DNA of 64,000 bases from Adiantum capillus-veneris (GCA_014529385.2 CM043954.1:1842501-1906500); one strand, 5' to 3'; shown: positions 20,332 to 32,829, counted from the first letter of the stretch. Made by a program: numbers and translations. The notes: a model not told the origin generated them from the letters alone.

Positions 20332-21036
20332 GTGCCTTCATACACATAAGTATCATACATTTCTACCATAGGCTTAAGGCATGGGGTAGAAGCTATATTG
20401 TGGGAATAGATCTCTTTGTAATTACGAATGGTGCTCGGTGTGGATGCAATGGAAAAAGCCCCTTGGATAGGCTTGGCTAGCGTGGGACTTCTCTTTAAGA
20501 AAAAAAGAGCCTCAATGCTTAGGTTGTTTTGGGGAAAATGCCCCTTGCAAGGCAGACTGGTCAAGGGGTCAGCCGGTGGTTCTTTACCCATAGGCAATTG
20601 GCAGATCGTAGATGACCCACAGCACGGGCACTGGCCAATAGGCAAGAACTAGTAGCAAAAATGTTCGGTTCGCAGCGTTTGGCCGGACCCGTCGAAACCC
20701 TTATGAAGCATAGTTGACCGCCAGTTTGAAGTCCGTCCCGATGCTCATTCGAAAATTGGCCAATGTTGAATACATGACTTGCCCGCCCAAGAATAGCTTA
20801 TCCAAGTTAAGCTAGCCACCAAGGCAGGTCCTTGCAGATGTGAAGCTTTCAAGGAAAACAAGCTTTATGCTTGGGCTAGCAAGGTGTTTACACACACAAA
20901 AGTCAAACACACAAACCTAAAGTTGGAGGGGGTGATTAGTGGACTTAATTAAATTCGAATGTAGAGCTTAAGCAGTCTATCAAATAAACTCTGAGAGCAA
21001 GGATGCCTCAAAGCACACAATTGGGATGAATTGAAA
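20331..21036. other. No gene recognised
   Basis: Mixed-composition sequence with some GC-rich patches (20560-20800). No coding, RNA or repeat feature that I can support. Confidence 0.4.
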
Positions 21037-22528
21037 GAGGTAAGATAAGATTAGAGCTTCCTTTTCCTTTTCTTTTTTTCCTAAAAATAGACAAGCTTTC
21101 TCCTAAAATTAGAGTCTTCTAATTCCACATTGAGAATCGTGCACAAATATAAATATAAATAAAAGTATATACCTATAAAGCCATGAACGCGTGCGAACTT
21201 ATCTTCTTGTTTTTCATTATTTTTAGCGCTTTCTTCTCGGGAATCAAGGATGCAATAACTTTTCTTTTCACAGGAAGAAAGTGAGTGACAAGAAGATCCA
21301 AAGATGCTCTTGTTGTGCTACCTCCAAAGAAGGTACAAAGGAAGGTGTCAACTATTCCAATCGTAGCTCAAGTGGAGGTATCGGATGCGAAAGAAGGTTG
21401 AAGTTGTCCAGCCTCCAATGCGGAAGGTATTCGAATACATTGCTAGTCTGATAAGTTAAATTTATAGTTTTGCATCATTATATATGCTGACTTGATAAGC
21501 AAAGCCCAGGAATCCCCTTAAACCATCCAAGAAATGTGATTGTATCACAAGAAACAAGCATTTAATTTTGTAGATTAGTAAAAGAATTGTTTGATAAATT
21601 GCTTTGATATTGGGAGTTTTATCATGTTTGAAGAATCACTTAAAGAGAATGATTGTTGAGAGAAGTAATATCTTTTGTCTAGATGGAACTCGCAATTAGC
21701 GAGATGATACCGCGGTTAGCGGAGAATAAGCTGAGGTTATTAGCTCTCTTTTTTGCCTTGCAGTTAGCGAGATGCCTTGCGATTAGCAAGACGTCCCTTG
21801 TAGTTAGCAATTGGAAAAGTTTACGTATTTTGTGGTTAGCAAATAAGTAAATCCTTTGCAACGGCTCTATTGTTTAGACAAAGAAATTCTATAGGTAGCG
21901 GCAAACTCATAAGAAAATTGGATAATTCTTTTTTGTTGAAATATAGAACCGTCCTCATTAGACCTTGTTTGAGAAAGAATTTCTGAGTGATGTTTGAAGG
22001 GCTATATGAAAGAACTTGTGCCTGGAATTAATAAAGGAACCCTATTTGTACACGTAAAACACTGTAATAAAAAACATGAGGAATGGGTGAGTGCAGTGTG
22101 GAAAGTGAGAGACTAGTATCCAAACGGAGCTATGCCTATGGATGGATAGACCCAATTAGTCGGGTTATTTTCATAATAATACTTGTTAGTTTTAAGAATA
22201 AGTCTGATATCACATTTAGGACTTTATGAATGGCAGCCTTGCCTCTTCAACGTGGAGAAAAAGGCATTGTTTAGAGATCCTAGGTATGTCAATGAGATTG
22301 TATCTTCATGATTCAGGAACTAGCTCCCACTATGATCCTTTGATTTATCGACCTGGCTTGTGGTGCATAAACCCTTACATCTACAAAAAATGATGGATAG
22401 AGGACTTCCTCTCTTCTATTACTTGTTCCTTCATTCATTGAATTGGAGTCGGGTGTCCTCAATGAAACTTGAGAATAAAGTAAGGCCGCCTATGAAGTCA
22501 CCCTAATCAATTGGTTGGATACCTCACA
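21037..22528 (+). mobile_element. 5' LTR (left-truncated) of an old Ty3-gypsy element
   Basis: The segment from AAAGAGGTAAG at about 21037 to ACCTCACA at 22528 aligns, with indels, to 41560-43950. It ends in CA two bases before a tRNA-Met-like primer site (22531-22542). Upstream of 21037 the two copies do not match, so the left part of this LTR is missing or replaced. A field of short GCGGTTAGCGAG-like motifs lies at 21690-21850. Confidence 0.6.
21690..21850. repeat. Degenerate GCGGTTAGCGAG motif cluster
   Basis: Six to seven imperfect copies of a C-G-R-N-T-T-A-G-C-R-A core lie at irregular spacing. The same cluster is reduced in the partner LTR near 42776-42890. Confidence 0.45.
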
Positions 22529-22530
22529 AT

Positions 22531-22542
22531 TGGTATTAAAGC
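22531..22542 (+). promoter_or_regulatory. Diverged tRNA-Met primer-binding site of the gypsy element
   Basis: TGGTATTAAAGC against the usual TGGTATCAGAGC, two changes, placed two bases after the LTR end. Confidence 0.6.
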
Positions 22543-23579
22543 CTTAGATTAAAAGTTTGGATTCTCAATAGTCTACAATATTCTTGGGGTTGAATGCATG
22601 AAGGCATAGCTTGAAACTGTTATCATGTTTGTGTTGTAGCACAAATTTATGGACACTGATTTCTTAACTGTCTTTTGTGCAATGTACCACACTGTTTGCT
22701 AGTCACTGAGCTTCAAATTTCGAGAGAACGTGTTCCTCATTCTTGACACGATTTTTGCACCTCATATAAATTTTGACCCACCAAATACATGGTTATATAT
22801 AAGTATTTGGGTTTGTGGATCAACCTTTTCCATCCGAGCACATCACATTGAACACTTGGAAATTGACCTACACCAAATCAAATGGGCTGAAGACTTGAAG
22901 TTGACTCAATACTTCCAATTTTATGAAGCCCCACTAATCGTAATGGCTCCTGATGGAGTCACAATACGTAATCAATGGCTTTATAACAAAGTGACATCAA
23001 TGATCCCTGCCAATTGAATTATTATCGACAATCATACTTGACTGACCTTGAAGAAATTTTTTTTCATTGGCTACTTCGAGCTTCCTCGTGTGTATCATTT
23101 TCTATACCCATGGTCGGACCCACTGAAATATTATGACATGCCAACTAATATGTTTCAGAGTTATGGTTGAAACCTCTAATATATTACTCATGGAGAGATC
23201 TCTGTAAACCACCCTAAATGACTATTTGATGAATATGAGATCAAGTTGTTTTTTCAAAAAACTTATTTGACTCGTTAAGTCATGTGTTTGAGTTTTTGGT
23301 AGACTAGGTAAGTTATGATTGGTTAAATCATTGAGCTTTTAGTGGACTAGATAAGTCATGATTGGTTAAGTCATGTGATTGAGCTTTTAGTAGACTAGAT
23401 AAGCCTAAGTTTGAAAAAAATACCTTAATGTCTTGAGTTATTATAAACATTGATGTCATTATAATATGTTAATATATGCATACAGTCAAGGGAACTCTCA
23501 AATCACTCCTATATTGGAAAACCCTCAAAACCATGATATATACACAATAAATCATGTGTAGAAGCTGTTACTCAAGCAA
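22543..23579 (+). other. Gypsy leader and 5' part of gag region, no domain recognised
   Basis: AT-rich. An open frame at 22730-23017 has no recognised similarity. At 23270-23400 a phrase around GTGATTGAGCTTTTAGTAGACTAG is repeated about three times. Confidence 0.35.
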
Positions 23580-24260
23580 ATGAAACCACGTCCTTTTAAA
23601 GGAGAAGGTGATGATATTGAGAAGGATGCAAAAGTATGGATTGAATCTATGGATGATTACTTCTCTGCTGCTCCTGCAAACCAAGCGATGCTAAGAATGT
23701 TTCGTCTCTCAGGGAAAGCAAAATTATGGTGGAAGAAAAATTGTCGTGACATGGGAGTATTGGAAAACTCCCATAGTTGGAGGAAAATTAAACAAATACT
23801 AAAGGAAATATACTTACCTCCTGTCCATGAGGCAATAAAGATGAATGAGTTCTTTAACTTGAAACAATACATCTTATCCTTAGAAGAGTACTACTTAAAG
23901 TTTGTAAATCTTGAACATTACGCACCAGCAATGACCATAGAACATTAGGTAGCTGGCTTCTATCAAGGCTTAAGGGAACCAACCATCTCATGACTAGAAG
24001 CCATGAAACCTACAGTTGTACAAGATGCCTTAGTATGAGCTAAGACCTTAATGAAGGAGCAGGGGATTAGAAGGAGAGTCAAATAGAATCAGAGCTTTAA
24101 TGGTGCTAGGCAACCAAGAAGATTTCCCATTGATAGATAACCACGAAGAGACTATGTCGCTAATGGCCAAAATCCTCCACGCTTGGATGTTTGATGCTTT
24201 GAATGTGGAGAGTCGAGACATTACCGAAAGAGATGTCCACATATAACTAATAGAGTAGTA
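23580..24260 (+). pseudogene. Gypsy gag with zinc knuckle, decayed
   Basis: The open part (23580-23948) has the retrotransposon Gag fold signature: KPRPFKGEGDD, AKVWIESMDDYF, RLSGKAKLWWKKN, LKEIYLPP and NLKQYILSLEEY. After the stop at 23946-23948 the same protein continues with further stops to a zinc knuckle CFECGESRHYRKRCP near 24195-24240. It would form the nucleocapsid. The frame carries at least five stops. Confidence 0.75.
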
Positions 24261-24499
24261 CTAGCAATTGAAGTAGACCAAAGACACCACCCCTTTGGAC
24301 ATAACGGTGGGCGAGGTAGAGGGTGAGGAAGAGCAGCCAGGGCCTTTGGAAGAGGTCAAGGTAGGAATGCCCATGCACATGCAGCTATAGGAGAGTCTAC
24401 CCTTGGTGTAGAATAAGAGACAAAAACTATTTATGTATCTGTTGACAACCTCAGAGCTTAAAGATAATTTGCTATTATTCAAACACTAGTTACCGATCA

Positions 24500-26600
24500 A
24501 GGTAAATGTTTTAATCTCCTCATCAACTATGGCAATACTCATTCTTTATATCCCCAAAATGTTTGCAAGAGTTGAACTTGAATAGAAAACAAGCTAAATA
24601 TATGACAATAGAATTGGCTAATGCAAAAACCATAGTATCCTGACATTCTATGGGAACTATGGATTTGAACAAGGAGGGCACGCTATGTCACCTTTCTTTA
24701 GAACCCTCCCAATTGGGATGTATGATGTGATTCTTGGGCTGGATTGGCTAATTAGAAATTAGGTTAGTATCCACTATGGCCAAGGTAGTTTGAGCTTTAG
24801 AGATAATCAGGCAAGGCAAGTTGAAGTGCAAGGGAAGAATGGAATTCCAAGGATTCATAATTTAAAGCAAACCGCCTACTCAAGGGTATGAGAGCTGGAA
24901 AACAAAGATTTTTGGTCAAGCTAAATAAGATCAATCCAAAATCGAGAAATACAAAACTCTCTTTTCTTCATGAATATTCAGATGTTTTTCCTAAAGGACC
25001 TCACCACTCTTCCTTTGAATAAAGAGATTAATCATGAGATAGAGATTCTCCCAGGGAGTGAACCCGTATGAGAGAGACCTTATAAAATGGTGCTACTAGA
25101 GGCCATTGAATTGAAGGAGCAACTTCATCAATCTCTAGAACATGGATTTGTTAGACCAAGCAAATCAAGTTGGGGAGCACCAGTACTCTTCCAAACGAAG
25201 AAAGATGGGACTATATTACTTTGCATTGACTACAAAGAACTAAACCAAGTAATAGTTAAGGACAACGATCCTATACCATGAGTCGATGGATTGTTGGACA
25301 TGCTACATGGATCCAAGATCTTCTCAAAGATAGATCTAGATCTGTTTACTATCAAATTAGAATAAAGGAATCACATATCCCAAAGATAGTTTTCAATACC
25401 CGATATGGAAATTTTGAATTTATAGTAATGTCATTTGGTCTAACTAATGCTCTGGCTACATTCAATAGATTGATGTAGGATATCTTCAAACCCTACCCAG
25501 ACAATTTTTTCCTTGTCTTTTTTTATGATAGTCTAATCTACTCAAGGGATGAAAAAGAACATGAAGGCCACATGACAAAGGCGACTTGGATATCCTTCGA
25601 TAACACAAACTGTATGCAAAAAATGAGCAAGTGTTCATTCTTCTCTCCAAGGATTGAATATTTGGGATTTATTGTTTTGTATGAAGGAATCTCAATGGAC
25701 CTAGCAAAAGTTCAAGACATTGTCAAATGGCCCGAGCCTTCTAATGTAAGCAAGCTTAGAGGATTCTTGGGAATCACGGGCTAGTATAGAATATTTATAA
25801 AATATTATGCGTTGATCGCTTCACGCTTGACCAACCTTCTAAAGAAAGGGGTGAAGATAAATTGGGAACCACTAAACCAAGAAAATTTGACAAACTTAAG
25901 CAATATTGACTACAACACCGTGCCTAAAGCTACTAGATTTCAACCAGGCTTTTGAAGTCGTCATCACTGATGCTATTGGTATAGTACTTGGAGAAGTATT
26001 AATGGCAATCATTCACACTTTGAAACTATGGAGACATTACTTATTGGGAAGGAATTTTTGACTTATAACCGACCATAAGAGCTTAAAGTGGATCTTCACC
26101 CAAGCAGCCTTGAATATGCGACAAAGACAATGGATAGAACTTTTGCAAGAGTATGACTTTGACATTATCTATTGCCCCAGAAACTAAAACATGGTTGTAG
26201 GTTCACTCAATCAAAAACCCTTTTTAAGCCTCATATGTATACCCAACAACCCAATCATTGAAAGGATTAAGGAAGATTTGATCCAGAGTATCAAAGGTAC
26301 CTTAGCCTCGTTTGATCTAGAGAATCAAAGAATATACCTTCAATGCAATACTTCTCATATGATGAACCTTGTCTCTATTACCGAGATAGTTTATGTGTAT
26401 GAAAGCATCCTAACCTAAAAAAGTCTATCTTGGTCAAGGCCCATGATAGTCCTACCTCAAGACACCCAAGATATGAAAAGACCCTCAACGAGGTACGCAA
26501 AAGCTTCTATTGGGTTGGGCAAAAGGCAGTGTGCTATGCTATGTTTGCCAATGCTTAACGTGACAAAGGATTAAGGCTGAGAGAGTTAAACTTCTTGGTA
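24500..26600 (+). pseudogene. Gypsy pol: protease, RT, RNase H and integrase start, decayed
   Basis: A decayed protease motif (LINYGNTHSLY, catalytic D replaced by N) lies near 24520. Reverse transcriptase: [20 protein letters not shown] and [10 protein letters not shown] near 25120-25250, then [20 protein letters not shown], then the active-site box as FYDSLIYS (25521-25540; second Asp lost). KCSFFSPRIEYLGFIV and SKLRGFLGITG end the RT. RNase H end: [19 protein letters not shown] and [12 protein letters not shown] near 26065-26190. Integrase zinc-finger region: SPTSRHPRYEKTLNEVRKS near 26445-26500. The integrase catalytic core is missing. It is not functional. Confidence 0.8.
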
Positions 26601-26699
26601 AATTTTAGCCACTTGACATCCCCCAAAACATCCCGCTCAAAACATCTTGGAGCTCCAACCCTTTAGAATTTGGGACTCGAGAGAACATCCTTTGGAATA

Positions 26700-26838
26700 G
26701 AATTCTGAGAGAACATCTTGTTCAGTGGTAGGACTATCATGAAGAAGATGCAACATGGACAGATGAAGCCATCCTGAGAAGGACTATCCTCACTTTTTCT
26801 CGAGATGAGGTCATCTCAAATCCCCAAACTGGGGAGTT
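26700..26838 (+). pseudogene. Chromodomain relic and polypurine tract of the gypsy element
   Basis: The frame reading LVQW-stop-DYHEEDATWTDEAILRR matches the chromodomain-like C-terminus of chromovirus integrases (usual form VQWxGxxxEDATWExExxL). Chromodomains steer integration towards modified chromatin. The sequence then reaches AACTGGGGAG at 26827-26836, a purine tract, and the LTR start TGTAACATACCC at 26839. Confidence 0.65.
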
Positions 26839-26997
26839 TGTAACATACCCAAGATTTATCAATAAAAAAATATTTCAGTTGATTTGCAAAAGTATTTGAG
26901 GTTTGCATTTTTGTTAAGTTATAGAGGTTCTAACAGAATGATCGGATTAGAAATCAACGTTCATTCAAGATCTTTATGATTAGACAAAGGTTAGGTA
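26839..26997 (+). mobile_element. Gypsy 3' LTR, first piece
   Basis: It starts TGTAACATACCC directly after the purine tract and is cut at 26997 by the copia insertion; the last five bases AGGTA are the target site. Confidence 0.6.
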
Positions 26998-27781
26998 TGT
27001 TAAGTATGGAGCCTGATTTACCCTTGTAATTTTCTGTGGTAAAAGCGCACATTTGTAAGGCCCCCATTATGAGGAGAAGCCATCGTGCGTGAAGGAAAAT
27101 CACTCACCAGAAACCAAAATTTTCACGGACAAGAACCAGGGGCAACTTTAGAGGCCTCGGGGACGGAGGCCCCTGAGACTTTTTTCACCGGAATATCCCT
27201 TTTCGCCGGAATATTATGGCCGGACGGCGGTCGGAAAGTGGTCGGAAAACAACCGTTCGGTTGGCCGGTGGCCGGTAGTCAATGGCCAATGGCCGGTGGC
27301 CAGTGGCCGAATTCAATGGCCGGTGGCCGAATTCAAAAGCGGACTTGTCTTCTCAAGGGCGGCCACACATGGGCGGATTGGAGGGTCCGATTTGGACTTA
27401 TTCGCACAAGGGCGGCTACACATGGCTGTCTCTCATAAGAGAGGGCAGCCCTTTTGGCCTATAAAAGGAGGCCATTTCTACACACATTTCATAGTGTGAA
27501 GTTGATGCAACAAGGTGAGTGTGAGGTGGTGAGAGTGAAGCAAGGCGGGAGCTCCATTAAGGGTATAATCCCTTTGTAAACTACTTCTTGTTTTGAAGTA
27601 CTAAAGCCATTGAGTGGCTGCTTTCCCGTGGACGTAGCCCACATTGGGTGAACCACGTATATCGTGTGTACTCTCTCTCTCTCTCTCTCTCTCTACTCTA
27701 TAATCTCGTGTATATAAATCTGTCTCTCTCCATTAAGTAATCTACTCAATTATCTATTTAGCTACGTCTTATTTCCTAACA
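26998..27781 (+). mobile_element. Copia element 1, 5' LTR
   Basis: A 784-bp LTR, TGTTAAGTATGG ... TTTCCTAACA, matches the 3' LTR with about a dozen substitutions plus a 20-bp and a CT-repeat length difference. Features: a GC-rich field of TGGCCGG repeats in U3 (27255-27335), a TATA box TATAAAA at 27460-27466, and (CT)12 at 27671-27694. The flanking target duplication is AGGTA against ACGTA (four of five). Confidence 0.85.
27460..27466 (+). promoter_or_regulatory. TATA box of the copia 5' LTR
   Basis: TATAAAA in GGCCTATAAAAGGAGGCC, conserved in the 3' LTR (31956-31962) and in the third LTR copy (57129-57136). Confidence 0.7.
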
Positions 27782-27783
27782 AC

Positions 27784-27795
27784 TGGTATCAGAGC
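27784..27795 (+). promoter_or_regulatory. tRNA-Met primer-binding site of copia element 1
   Basis: TGGTATCAGAGC, two bases after the LTR end. Confidence 0.9.
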
Positions 27796-27854
27796 AAGGT
27801 TTGCTCGTAGCTAAATTATCTCAAGGAAAGGATTCCTTGAATTGAGTGGGAGTT

Positions 27855-30800
27855 ATGGCGGAGGAAGGAAAGCTCAAGATTGAGAAGTTCAACGGCAAAA
27901 ACTACCAACATTGGAAGATGCAGATTGAAGACTATCTCTACCAGAAGGACCTCTATTTGCCACTAGGCGGTCTTGCGAAGAAGCCCGCAACAATGGCAGA
28001 TGAAGCATGGATTGTCCTTGATCGAAAGGCACTGGGAAAAATCCGGTTAAGCTTGGCGTGAACGGTGGCCTTCAATGTTTCGGAGATGAAGACCACTGAG
28101 GACTTGATGAAGTCACTTGACGACTTCTACGAGAAACCATCGGCATCCAATAAGGTATTTCTTATGAAGCGCTTGTTCAATCTAAAGATGGCAGAGAATG
28201 GTTCAGTTGCAGAACACCTAAATGACTTTAACACAAACATAAGTCAACTTCGATCAGTGAAAATCAATTTCGATGACGAAGTGCAAGCTCTCCTTATACT
28301 ATCATCTCTACCGGATAGTTGGGACAGCCTTGTGATGGCTGTAAGTAATTCTATCTGTGGCACAAATACTCTTAAGTTTGATGATGTTGTGGGTGTTCTC
28401 CTAAGCGAGGAAATGCGAAGGAGAAGCACAGGAGAATCATCAAGTGCTGCACTATCAGTGGAAACAAGAGGAAGGCTTAAGGAGAGGTTTAAAAACCAAA
28501 AGGGTCGTGATCGCTCAAGGCGGAGCAAGTCACGCACAAAGTCAGTTCTTGAATGTTGGAACTGCGGCAAGAAGGGCCACGTCAAGAAGGATTGCTGGTC
28601 CAAGAAGAAGAAGGAGACAGAGTCGCAAGACAACAAGCCAACATCGGAGGCCAATGTGGCAGGTAAAGTAGAGCAAGATGCTCTAATTCTCTCATTAGAC
28701 AATGTGTCTAATTCCTGGATAGTAGATTCCGGGGCTTCATTCCATGCGACACCACACAAGCAACATTTCCAAGACTACACCAAAGGTAATTTTGGGTATG
28801 TATACTTGGGAGATGATGAAGCTTGTGAGATTGTCGGCAAAGGTACAGTTTCTGTCAAAACTGCTAACGGAAATGAATGGAAGCTTAAAGATGTTAGGCA
28901 TGTTCCTTCTCTTCGCAAAAATTTGATCTCTACAGGACAATTGGACGATGAAGGTCACAACATTGCATTCGGAAACAAACGGTGGAAGATCTCAAAGGGA
29001 TCTTTGGTGGTTGCCAAGGGTGAAAAAGTCGGTACACTTTACTTGTGTATTGTTAGCACGCGACCTTCAGCTTGTGCAGTAACTACAGAAGTTGACAGTG
29101 CGGTGTGGCACTACCGACTTGGGCATATGAGTGCCAAAGGAATGCAAATCCTTCAAACAAAGAAGCTTCTACCAGGTTTGAAAGAAGTGGACTTAGAGTT
29201 CTGTGAAGATTGTGTGTATGGTAGCCAAGCTTTTGAAAGCTTTTGTGCTAGCAATGGCATTCGGAGGCAAAGGAAAACCCCAAGGACACCTCAACAAAAT
29301 GGGATTTTGGAAAGGATGAACGGGACAATCATGGAACGAGCACGAAGCATGCGGCTACATGCAGGCCTACCGCTTGAGCTTTGGGCGGAAGTTGTAAGTA
29401 CGTCTGTGTACTTAATCAATCGGTCACCCTCAACGGCATTGGATGGGGGATTTCCAGAAGAGGCATGGACAGGTAAAGCGGTGAATTATGCATTTCTCAA
29501 AGTGTTTGGGTGTGAGGCTTTCATGCACATAGATAGAAGCCTAAGATCAAAGTTAGATGCAAAGTCCAAAAAGTGTTTCTTCATTGGCTATGGAGAAGGA
29601 GACTTTGGGTATCGCCTATGGAATCCTGAAGATGGTAAAATCTTAAGGAGTAGGGATGTAATTTTTAACGAACAAAATATGTACAAAGATTACTTGGAAA
29701 GAAAACAAACAAAAGAAACAGGTGATGAGTACATGGAGCTTGAGGACGGTGAAGACTCAAGGACTGCAAACGGTGACAATGTGCAATAACGTCAACCAAA
29801 TGAGGAGCCTCAACCTATTCCCCGAAGATCTACAAGAGCAAGTAGACCTCCAGAAAGATTTGTTCCTTCCTTCAACCATCTCTTGATCTCAGATTCTGGA
29901 GAGCCGGAATCATATGAAGAAGCTATGCAACATGAATCCAAAGAAGAATGGACGAAGAGCATGCAAGTGGAGATGGACTCACTACATCGCAACCAAACAT
30001 GGGAGTTGGTTGAGTTACCTAAAGGTAAGCGGGCACTTCAAAACAAATGGGTGTACAAGCTAAAGGAAGAAGAAGGTGGGAAGAAAAGGTACAAGTCTAG
30101 GCTTGTGGTAAAAGGTTTTTCTCAAAAGAAAGGTATTGACTTCAATGAAATATTTTCTCCTGTTGTAAAAATGAACTCAATTAGGCTTGTCTTAAGCCTT
30201 GTGGCTGCTCATGATCTAAATCTCGAGCAAATGGATGTAAATATGACATTCCCTCACGGTGACTTAGAGGAGGAAATCTACATGCTTCAACCAAAGGGGT
30301 ATGAAGTAAAAGGTAAGGAGAAAATGGTTTGCAGATTAAAGAAGAGCTTGTATGGTTTAAAGCAAGCATCAAGGCAATGGTACTTGAAGTTTGATCAATG
30401 GATGTTGGATCATGGATTCACGAGATGCAACTCGGATCACTGCGTCTACACGGAGAATTTGGGAGATGGGAAAATCATCATCCTAATGTTGTATGTTGAT
30501 GACATGTTGATTGCAAGTGCTAACATGCAGGACATCAAAGACCTAAAAGAGGAGCTGTCCAAATCTTTTTCAATGAAAGATTTAGGTGCTGCAAAGAGGA
30601 TACTTGGTATGAAAATATCAAGGGACAGGACGAAGAAGACAATAAAGCTATGTCAAGAAGATTACATCAAGAAGGTACTAGAAAGGTTTGCAATGCAAAA
30701 TGCAAAACCAGTTTCTACACCTTTGGCTGGTCATTTTAAACTAACGAAGGATATGTGTCCAAAGACACAAGAGGAGATAGCCTATATGTCTAAAGTTCCA

Positions 30801-31454
30801 TATGCTGCAGCGGTAGGTTCTCTAATGTATGCTATGGTCTGGACAAGGCCAGACATTGCACATGCAGTGGGAGTTGTGAGTAGGTTCATGGACAACCCAG
30901 GTAAAGAGCATTGGCAAGCTGTGGAGTGGATACTTAGGTATCTAAAAGGGACAACAACAAATGCTTTGTATTTTGGAGGAACTGATATTTTTCTAGAAGG
31001 GTATGCTGATGCAGATATGGCAGGTGACAAAGATACTCGAAGGAGCACTACTGGCTATGTGTTCACGGTTGGAGGCATAGTAGTAAGCTGGGCTTCAAAG
31101 CTGCAGAAAGTGGTTTCACTTTCTACCACGGAAGCAGAGTATGTAGCAATGACGGAGGCAAGCAAAGAAATTCTGTGGCTTCACAGATTCTTAGAAGAGC
31201 TTGGATTCAAACAAGACAATTGTGTCTTGTACAGTGATAACCAAAGCGCTATCCAGCTTGCGAAGAACTCAGCCTTTCACTCAAGGACAAAGCACATTGA
31301 GGTGAGATATCACTTCATACGCACTCTTTTGGAAGAGGGACAACTAAAGCTAGGAAAGGTGTATACAAGTGAAAATCCTGCAGACATGTTCACAAAGGTG
31401 GTCAACAAGGAGAAGTTGAGCTTTTGCTCATCTTCAATCGGCATTCAAGGATAA
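27855..31454 (+). pseudogene. Copia polyprotein (Gag-PR-IN-RT-RH) with two stops and an integrase deletion
   Basis: It starts MAEEGKLKIEKFNGKNYQHW at 27855. A single frame runs to 31454 with only TGA at 28059-28061 and TAA at 29787-29789 interrupting it. Domains: Gag; zinc knuckle CWNCGKKGHVKKDC (from 28554); protease WIVDSGASFHAT (Asp at 28725); integrase zinc region HYRLGHMSAKGMQIL...CEDC; then an abrupt jump from CVYG to SQAFESF. Compared with the family this lacks roughly 100 residues, including the first two Asp of the integrase triad. NGILERMNGT keeps the Glu. RT is complete by eye, with YVDDMLIAS at 30492-30518, and RNase H ends HIEVRYHFIRTLLEEGQ. Intact RT with crippled integrase means any mobility would need help in trans. 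Confidence 0.9.
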
Positions 31455-31502
31455 GAAGCCAGAATAGAAAGCAGTCACAGGTTTGGTTTGGAGATCAGTC
31501 TC

Positions 31503-31514
31503 CAAGTGGGAGAT
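31503..31514 (+). promoter_or_regulatory. Polypurine tract of copia element 1
   Basis: CAAGTGGGAGAT directly before the 3' LTR start TGTTAAG. Confidence 0.8.
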
Positions 31515-32162
31515 TGTTAAGTATGGAGCCTGATTTACCCTTGTAATTTTCTGTGGTAAAAGCGCACATTTGTAAGGCCCCCATTATGAAGAGAAGCCAT
31601 CGTGCGTGAAGGAAAATCAATCACCGGAAACCAAAATTTTCACGGACAAGAATCAGGGGCAACTTTAGAGGCCTCGGGGGCGGAGGCCCCCGAGACTTTT
31701 TCGCCGGAATATCCCTTTTCGCCGGAATATTATGGCCGGACGGCGGCCGGAAAGTGGTCGGAAAACAACCGGTCGGTTGGCCGGTGGCCGGTAGTCAATG
31801 GCCAATGGCCGGTGGCCGGTGGCCGAATTCAAAAGGGGACTTGTCTTCTCAAGGGCGGCCACACATGGGCGGATTGGAGGGTCCGATTTGGACTTATTCG
31901 CACAAGGGCGGCTACACATGGCTGTCTTTCATAAGAGAGGGCAGCCCTTTTGGCCTATAAAAGGAGGCCATTTCTACACACATTTCATAGTGTGAAGTTG
32001 ATGCAACAAGGTGAGTGTGAGGTGGTGAGAGTGAAGCAAGGCGGGAGCTCCATTAAGGGTATAATCCCTTTGTAAACTACTTCTTGTTTTGAAGTACTAA
32101 AGCCATTGAGTGGCTGCTTTCCCGTGGACGTAGCCCACATTGGGTGAACCACGTATATCGTG

Positions 32163-32215
<53 letters not shown>

Positions 32216-32299
32216 CTATAATCTCGTGTATATAAATCTGTCTCTCTCCATTAAGTAATCTACTCAATTATCTATTTAGCTATGTCTTATTTCTTAACA
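31515..32299 (+). mobile_element. Copia element 1, 3' LTR
   Basis: 785 bp, TGTTAAGTATGG ... TTTCTTAACA. It carries one copy of a 20-bp U3 unit present twice in the 5' LTR, and (CT)23 at 32167-32212 where the 5' LTR has (CT)12. The high similarity of the LTRs places the insertion as fairly recent. Confidence 0.85.
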
Positions 32300-32304
32300 A
32301 CGTA

Positions 32305-32536
32305 AAGTGGCATTGTAATAATCCATAATAATTTACGGCATGGGGACGTTAAGATACATGATTATTAATCTTAGTAATAAGTTTGTTGACTTCTAAAACA
32401 CACTCTAGGATTTTTCAGCATGTCATTTGGACTCCGAAACTATTAATTGTGGGCCTTACTCACTTGTGAACAATAAGTTGCTAAGGTTAGGAGAAATTTA
32501 ATGCCTTAAGACTATGATTGAGAATAAGAGTTGACC
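32305..32536 (+). mobile_element. Gypsy 3' LTR, second piece
   Basis: An AT-rich stretch lies between the copia right flank (ACGTA, 32300-32304) and the next insertion. No coding content. It is read as host LTR because both neighbours are insertions with target duplications. Direct homology cannot be shown, since the 5' LTR lacks this part. Confidence 0.4.
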
Positions 32537-32829
32537 TGTTAACCCTCTCGGCACACGGACACCCATCACCTACGATGGACGCGTATTATGTATTTGGTAG
32601 AGTCAGGTACCGGGCTTGTCGGACCAATAGGGAAAGGTAGAGTGATCGCCGATGAGAGGCGCACTTTAACTTGGACATTCAAGGGATTAGTTGGTTAAGC
32701 ATGGGCGCCCAAGTGTGAATGGGGTGAGCTCCTATAAAAGCCAACTAAACCTAATTTTTACTCATTCTCTCATTTGTGCAATTGAAGAGTGCTCTTGCTC
32801 CATCTCCATCTTCTTCTTCTTCACCTCCT

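Noticed and set aside
22730-23017. 95-codon frame in the gypsy leader
   Set aside because: No recognisable domain, isolated, and the gag domain begins later in another frame.
27784-27795. TGGTATCAGAGC as part of a tRNA gene
   Set aside because: It is the primer-binding site complementary to tRNA-Met, at LTR ends; no cloverleaf can be drawn around it.
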